In this document: positions 57,504-64,000 of the stretch, in pieces
Layout of the letters: each line of letters starts with the position of its first letter
Numbering within the stretch: the stretch's first letter is position 1
Assembly: GCA_012932865.1 (NCBI GenBank)
Contig: SAXG01000071.1
Span: forward strand, 124,001 to 188,000
Direction of reading: 5' to 3'
Source: Amylostereum areolatum
Taxonomy: Eukaryota > Basidiomycota > Agaricomycetes > Russulales > Stereaceae
Length of the DNA stretch: 64,000 nucleotides
Program-made: the position numbers and the translations under genes
The notes under the pieces: model-generated
Databases searched by the model: none
What the model was told of the DNA's origin: nothing
The model's input: the letters and a program-made list of their open reading frames with translations, nothing else

Positions 57504-60500
57504 TTACACCTCGGTCTCGACATCTGGCTGTCTCGCATCCATCGCGAACCGATCCTTGACAGAATGCACGCCCTGCTTCACGTTATCTTTCATCCACACC
57601 GCCGTCCGCACCGGCTTGGCCTGCATCATCCCCCGATGCTCCCGCCCGAGCTCCCTCTGGTTATGCTTCCACGCCTTCAGCTTTCCGAGCGGGCCTGTCT
57701 TGCCCTCCCCACCCTCCTCACCCGAACTTGAGTCCGAACCCCGCCGGTGGCCTTCGCCATCGTCGGCACCGTCGAACTCGCCGTCGACCCAGCTTCCACT
57801 CGAGGCCTCCGACATCCCGTCCGGTTGCTGCGTTTCTGTTTCGTCCTGAGGCACGATCGTGTTTCCGATGGCGGTTTCGGCCCCCTCACCGTCCTCGTGG
57901 CCCGTCGTACCCCCCGTGGAACTATACGACTCCGGAAGAGGCGGCCGAACGTCGTCCGCAGAACCGTGTCCCGCCGTCGCGACCGTGGACAATTGCGTCG
58001 ATTGCGTCGTCCGCGTCGTCGGCTGGCTCGAGCCCGTGTTCCGACCGGTCGTTCCATGGCCTGCCGTAGCAACGGTTGAAAAGGGCTGGCTCGAGTGTGT
58101 GCCGGCGGATGTGGGAGACCTACGGGACATGGGCAGGCTCGCATCACTCTGTATCCCTGCAGGAGACGCGACCATCGACTGGCTGTGGCGCCAAGCCTCG
58201 TGCCCAGCGGTCGCCGTTGTGGATTGAGCTTGCACTGGGCTGACCTCGGACTGCGTCGCAGTGTTGTCTGTATGCGAAGTTGAAGCTGAGTCCACCCTGC
58301 CAACACCATCACGTTTTCCGGCATGCTCCAGGTTCTCGACTTCCTCCCCCATCTTCCCTGCGTTGTCCTGTTTTCCAAAGGCCTGAAGGTGCCGCGCGCC
58401 CGCACCAGGGACGAACTCTAGCCCGATCTCCACCGTGCCCACCCTGCGCAGCTTCTCCTTGTCTGAGTCCCAAGCGTCGAGGCTTCCGTTCATCGGCACG
58501 TAGTTCTGCTTCAGCCGTGAGAAATCGCCGTCTTCGACCGTCCAGAGGGGAAGGCTCAGTGTGCCCACTGTATCGTCGGCGATATCGCGTAGCCACAGGA
58601 CAGACATGGCGTGCTTGCCGCGGTGCAGGCCGGTGGCCTTGAATGCGATGACGAGTGCAGCAGCGTAGCGCTGACGCACAGGTATTTCTGTGTCGCCGTC
58701 ATGCTCCCATAGGAGGTCTCGACCTTCATCCTTAGGCCGCCGGGCAACCTTGTCCTCGGCGGAGGACGTGGTGGTTTTCAGACGGAGCTCGCATTTGGCC
58801 AGCTCGACCTGGGCGTCGAACACGCGTACGTCGCGGATGCGCAGCGTACCGGTGTCGAAACCACGAAGTGTAGGTGGAAGTTTTGCCGCGACGGGACGAA
58901 AAAGGACTGATATGCGAACACGTCCAAACCCAACACCCTGCTCGAGGTGGTACACCCGTGTAAGCTGTGATGCATTCACAAATAGATCGGACAGCTGTGA
59001 CCGCGAGAGGTTAGTCTTACTGAAGGATATGGAGATGGAATTGCCAACCTTGAGGAATACCATGCCAAGGACAGCATCGTTCTCGCGCATGCGGGAGTCC
59101 ATGACTTTGACTGTGACGTGCGCCGTGCGCCAGTCCCGCACGAACCGCTCCACGCCCGCGTTGAAGATGGGGGAGCTGGTGATTGGTTTCACCCGCGTCT
59201 TGAAGACCTGCATTAATTTTACAGGTCAGAATCTAATCCTTGAATCAACCTGAGCTTTACACACCGGGTCGTCGTTCAAAGATCTATAGAGCCAATACCA
59301 TGATCAGTACTGAGTAAAGTTATGATACGGCGAGAAAAACCCACATCATACAATAACTGGACGGGAGCCCTTCAGCCTCCTCCTCTCCAATCTCATCGTC
59401 CCCCTTTTCGCCCTCCTCGTGAGCCATCCCCAGCTCTTCCTTCATCTTATCCTTAACCCCGAGTCCCCGCCCGTCTTTCTCACCAACACGCCCGCCTCTT
59501 CCGACTCCCAAGTCACGCAGTTCATGCACCTGCACCGCAACGAGCCCGCTGACCCACTCATCGTCGGGGGCGCATCGTAGGACCGCCTTTTCAATTTCTC
59601 CTATTGCGGTGCTTTCCTGTGAGTCCGGGTCGTCCACATGGAGATCTTCCGGGAGACCAGCGTCTCGTGCTGGTTGTGTACCGTCGGGATCGCGGTTGGA
59701 CGAGGGATTTGGAGGTAGCTTGGAAAAGTAGCCGATGGTGTACTCAACGGTGCCGGAACGGCGCCGAGAGTCGGGTGAGGTCAAGTGTGCTTCACGACGG
59801 TGGGCTTTGTTCTTGTCTCGCATAAAGTCTGCAAATCATGAGTATCCTCTGATAAACCGACGAGCTAGTACCCACCGATAATGTTCACCTCGGCGAACCC
59901 CATCATATCGTCCTACGATACCAAACAAACAATATTAAGAAACCCCAACGACAGGTGGAAGACACCATGACATACCGCACTGCTCCGATCAGAGTCCCAT
60001 AACTGCAGACTAAGCTTCTCTTGAAGCTTGACAATATTCAGATCGATGAGCAAAACCGCCGTCTCTTCAAACACGGGGTTCAGGTCGCCCTTGATGATCC
60101 TTGTGGAGAATAGAGGCTTGCCCAAGTGGGAGTATGTGAGCGTCACATAGGGGTCTGCTGGCCCAATGGCACCTTATTAGTAACGGGGCAGTCAATAGTA
60201 GGAAAGGTTCTACGAACCCGATCTGCCGTCGTTGTCCATCGCCTTGATGCCTGTCGCGCGATGTATATGGATGATGAGCACTCCAAGTGCCTGGGTATCT
60301 TTTAGCACATCACTTCCGCCCAGCAGACGCTGGACGTCAAGCACGAGGCTCTTAGGTGCGACGTATTCAGCCGCGGCGGTGTCAAGCGCGGACGAAATAA
60401 AGCCAGAAATAACGGGCAGGTTCATGACGTTGGGTAGCACACGGGACAGGGCGGTTACCGAGGGTGTAATATGAGGCAGGCCGAGCAAAGTGATAAGGGT

Positions 60501-61855
60501 GGTTTTGATGCTGTAAGCCATGTCAATGGAACCGAGGCTGGAAACAAGTCGAAGAAAGCTTACAAGGGAGGGTCGGGAATAAGTTGCATCCGCACGCGAG
60601 CGGTACCTACTACGCCTTTCAGCTCAACCCAAACCGCTATACATCGCGTCAGACAAAAATCACCAGTAGCATGTGTAGGGCTTACGGAAACTAAACCCCC
60701 AAACTTCCTTGACCCCAGAGAAAAAGTCGATAACAAGGCTATATCAGATTCGTATTAGCGTATATACGCACACCTAGATGCATACATGCAACTTACTGTG
60801 CATTCTTGGCTTTGCTGGAAGCCGACGCGCCACTTGGTACGCCGCGATACGCGAAGGATATTTCGAGGTTGACATGGTCCCCGGTGAGTTGTTCGCGGTC
60901 CTCTGCACTGAGCGTGCGAAGGGCATCCTCGTGTGCTGAGTCTGGAAGCGCACGCACGGAGGTGATGCGTAGAGGCGTATTTCCGAGACCCAAGTCGGAT
61001 ATACGGACTGAGTGCTGCGAAGGTGATAGCGTACACGGTGAGTGATGGAAGGCGAACTGCGAAAAAACGGACATACAATGAATGTAGGCATGGACCCCTG
61101 CATGATGTCCTCCAGCATGTCCACGAGCGAGTCGAACAGGCTGGGGTTCATGATGGGCCACACGCCGGCCAGGAGGTTATTGGCCCACTCGGCGCTCTCT
61201 CGCATGCGCTCTTCTCCCTCGACTTGACCATCTCCGTCGCCATCGCGCCCCGCACGAAGTCCGCGAATACGCTCCGAGTGCCAGGCGCGCGCGTCCGCGT
61301 CGTCTTTGGCAACGTTTCGCAGAGAATTGATGAAGGTGGGTGTTGCGATCAGAGGAGGTATTAGACAGAGGGTGTACCGGATAATCCGGGGCAGTGGTAG
61401 GATCCACATGCCGAGGGCGGACACGGCGTATGTGAGGGCAAGGGAGCGGACGGTTTGGATGGCGTGGGCGAGAAGGTGGTCATGGTGTTCACCCCAGTCT
61501 ATCCATTGTCCGCGTAAGAGGACATCGCGGCGGAATGTTGAGAGGACTAACCTGGCTCCGGCAAGGCGAGTTTGAGGATATTCTCCCCCTTCTCAACGAA
61601 GTCCTTGGCGTTGTGAACCCACACATCGTCGCCCGTCACTGGGTCGCGCACACGCACGCGCCGTCCCTCCTGCATCTGGTCCGTCCTGTTCTCCTGGTCT
61701 TGGTTCTCCTGCTCCACATCCGCGTCTGCCGCGCCCTGCATCTCCGCCGCCTTGGCCTCGGTGGCCTTCTGAGGCGAGACGAGGGCGCGCAGACCGGTGG
61801 TGATCTTCGGGATGGGGTTCTTTCCAGAGTATGGTTCTCCTAGTTTGTGCGCCAT
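57504..61855 (-). CDS. Tricalbin-like ER-plasma-membrane contact protein (SMP + C2 domains)
   Basis: Lipid-transfer tether of the extended-synaptotagmin family. The start MAHKLGEPYSGKNPIPKITT is chosen over upstream in-frame ATGs because it follows a TATATATCC box. The N-terminal coiled region carries a membrane hairpin (YAVSALGMWILPLPRIIRYT, LCLIPPLIATPTFINSLRNV). The SMP-type segment begins ESAEWANNLLAGVWPIMNPS and continues LFDSLVDMLEDIMQGS. The start of the first C2 domain is ALGVLIIHIHRATGIKAMDN, then SADPYVTLTYSHLGKPLFST, NPVFEETAVLLIDLNIV and LQLWDSDRSSADDMMGFAEV. A later C2 region is ARTTHVTVKVMDSRMREND-like with PVFKTRVKPITSSPIFN. A C2-like block SVLWLRDIADDTVGTLSLPL precedes a Ser/Thr-rich tail ending DARQPDVETEV. 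Over 1200 residues, more than 12 exons. Confidence 0.87.
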
Positions 61856-62068
61856 GGTGGTTGTGGGCAATGGGGCATCCGGCTGATGCACCAGGAGCGA
61901 GCGCCATGGTGGATATATATGCAGCAGCAGCGCGTCATGGAGACCGTGGCGAGAGCAGAAATAGAAATAGAACTTGTCCCGCACCTCTGACGTACGTCCA
62001 TGTATAAGTCCTACCCTAGGGTTACAGCTACACCAACTCGCATACTTCAGAACTTCCTCGAGATGAAT

Positions 62069-64000
62069 TCAATCCTGCTCCCACTTTCCCAGTGCCTCCT
62101 TAGCCGACTCCAGCTCCCGCTCAATACACTCCTTCACCAACTCGCCTCGCGCGACAAACCGCGCGTCGAAGGTCTCCGGCCACGAGTTGAACCCATTCGT
62201 AAACGCCCACACGTCCGGTAGACCCCTGCCCTCCGCGGGCAGTATCTCGAACGCCCACAAGATACGCGAGACGTTGATGAAGATCGAGTTGAGCGCAAGA
62301 TGCATCCCGGGGCACACCCGTCTTCCAAAGCCGAACGGGAGCTCGAAAGGCTCGAGACGACTGTCCTTTGTCTCGAGGAACCGTTCCGGGATGAAGTCTT
62401 CCGGGGATTCGAACATTTCGGGGTCGCGCAGGATCCCGCTGATAATACATGTCAAAAAAAGGCTTCACGAAATAGACAAAAAGACGCACTCCAGATTCGC
62501 AAATACCGTCGAGCCCTTTGGGATGAACCTGCGCAGAGATTCAGACAAGTAGACGAATAGACGACACGAAGAACTCACATTCCCTGATATTCGTCGTCGG
62601 CTGTCACCGAGTGTGGTGATCCCCCGAGAGCAGCTACCGGTCTCCAACGGAGCACTTCGTTGATCAAGGCCCGTACATACGGTAGGCTATCCCGGTCTGT
62701 GTATTCAGGCATCCGCTCGCGCCCAACGACGGCGTCCAACTCGGATTGAGCTTTGCGCATCTTCTCAGGGTAATGCAACATCGCGACTGAATGGTCCATC
62801 AATACCGACGGGTGCGTCAATGGATGTAAGAACTTACGGATGAACGAGAACATCGTGCCAGAGGTCTGATCCAAAGAAGGTCGTGAGGTGCTGTGCAGTG
62901 TACCAGGAGCAGGAGCGACGTACGGTTTCTATTCCCGCGCCGAATGGAGACGAAATCGTGTATGCTACCTCGAGCTCGCTGAGGCCGAGTTTCTCCCGCG
63001 CAGCGTATGTCTCTGCCGCAAGACATGGCGGGCACGTCCCCTGTGCGACGCGGGACTTCACATCATCCAGCAGATGCGTCACCATATGGATGTCGCGGGC
63101 GCGGTGCTCCTCGGCCTCACGGCGGAACCATTGCAACGATCGCTGTCAAACAAAGGGTTATTTTGGCAAGTGTGCCACGGTTGGACAGGAACATACAGGA
63201 AGTTTCAGGAGCCACGGCCAGGATTCGACGATGTACTTTCCAGGGATGCTGTAGGGGCGTTCAGGTTGGGTGGCCATGGAAAGACTAAGGAGTATTTGCA
63301 CTTACTTCACACTTGTCAGATCTAACCATCCAAGCGGTCAGCGCATGTATGCGGAGAAAAAGGAGCTACTCACAGGCCATAGCCTCCATGTTCTCTTTCA
63401 CGACCCATTCGTCCATAGAGTCCACCCGCCGTCCATAAGCCACGGAAACCACAACACTCGCCGCGTATCTAACCGTCATGATCTCAGCACCGTTCTCGGG
63501 TACGATCTCCCGGGCGCGCGACACACCTTCGAATATGCTGCTCGTAGTCCTTTGGGTCGTGCAGAAGCTGGTGCATCAGCAATTTGGACTCCAGGGTCTG
63601 AATGTCCCGGTACGTATCCGCCTTGCGCGCATGAAATCCTCCATGCAAAACCTACACGAAGTGTTTCACGTCGCCGGGGAAAGAAAAGAGGGGAGTTGAA
63701 GCGTTACCTTCCGGAATTTACGCCAGTTTTCTCCAGCCGGCATCATGAGCCCACGTTTGTTGTCCGACAAGATCTCGCCCCTATAGACATATTGTTAACA
63801 TAACTTCAAGATGATTGTAAGATGCGAAACGTACGCCATGATGAATCGGGGTCTGCTGGAATATATGTCAGACCGCCTGTCCAGAAGATCCCACGCAGCC
63901 TGCGCCGTGCCCAACACGATCACCGGCGTGCGACCTAGCCAGAGTGACAGCACGGGTCCTGTGTACACCACACCAGCTTCGGTAGATGTTCAAGAATCGA
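62069..64000 (-). CDS. Cytochrome P450, N terminus beyond window edge
   Basis: A P450 unlike the left cluster, probably of the mushroom CYP group labelled O-methylsterigmatocystin oxidoreductase-like. Blocks visible: SLWLGRTPVIVLGTAQAAWD, LLDRRSDIYSSRPRF, MPAGENWRKFRK, TVRYAASVVVSVAYGRRVDS, SPFGAGIET/TSGTMF (helix I, acid-Thr), YPEKMRKAQSELDAVVGRER, LPYVRALINEVLRWRPVAAL (ExxR), YQGMFIPKGSTVFANL, SPEDFIPERFLE, FELPFGFGRRVCPGMHLALN (haem Cys) and a final AKEALGKWEQD at 62069. About 8 introns are visible. The membrane anchor and first exon lie beyond 64000. No break was seen in the part present. It is head to tail with the tricalbin gene. Confidence 0.9.

Overview
The window is nuclear DNA of a filamentous basidiomycete, most likely an Agaricomycete. 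Genes carry many 45-80 bp GT-AG introns, promoters have TATA boxes 40-75 bp before the ATG, and the contents fit a wood- or litter-decaying mushroom: P450 tandem arrays, a CBM1 protein, GH43 arabinanase, a Zn2Cys6 regulator and GDP-fucose synthesis. No bacterial, plastid or viral genes were recognised. Gene models below were spliced by eye from conserved frames and splice signals; exon edges may be off by a few bases.

Left part (1-16.5 kb) is a decaying, transposon-rich block. It opens with a dead EAF3/MRG15-like gene whose first coding stretch is split by a 655-bp hAT-type MITE with a perfect 8-bp target duplication. A P450 birth-and-death cluster follows: one complete + strand gene (2021-4229), a relic (about 5470-6190), a second + strand gene whose last exon appears stranded about 2.5 kb downstream by inserted DNA (6598-8721, tail at 11221-11307), a complete - strand gene (13906-11697) and a - strand pseudogene (15955-14368). 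Between them lie an intron-containing tRNA, a second hAT-type MITE (4737-5352), and a TA-flanked inverted-repeat element (about 8871-9907) containing another MITE (9127-9630, 8-bp duplication).

Middle part (16.5-31 kb) is dense housekeeping and metabolism. GDP-mannose 4,6-dehydratase and GDP-L-fucose synthase are adjacent on the - strand, and a GDP-fucose-transporter-like NST lies 6 kb further on. These would give the whole route from GDP-mannose to GDP-fucose in the Golgi. Between and around them are an FMN alpha-hydroxyacid dehydrogenase, a small secreted protein, FAD synthetase and MRE11.

Right part (31-64 kb) holds a secreted GH43 endo-arabinanase, an APH-type kinase, a tandem pair of kinase-like genes duplicated with their promoters, a long Zn2Cys6/fungal_trans regulator with a polyglutamine tail, a nearly 3-kb gene-free stretch, mitochondrial ribosomal S17, a SUZ-domain protein, RNA polymerase III subunit RPC34 carrying a very large SD/SK-repeat insertion, a promethin/LDAF1-like membrane protein, a CBM1 secreted protein, a hypothetical protein, a tricalbin-like ER-contact-site protein and a P450 cut by the window edge.
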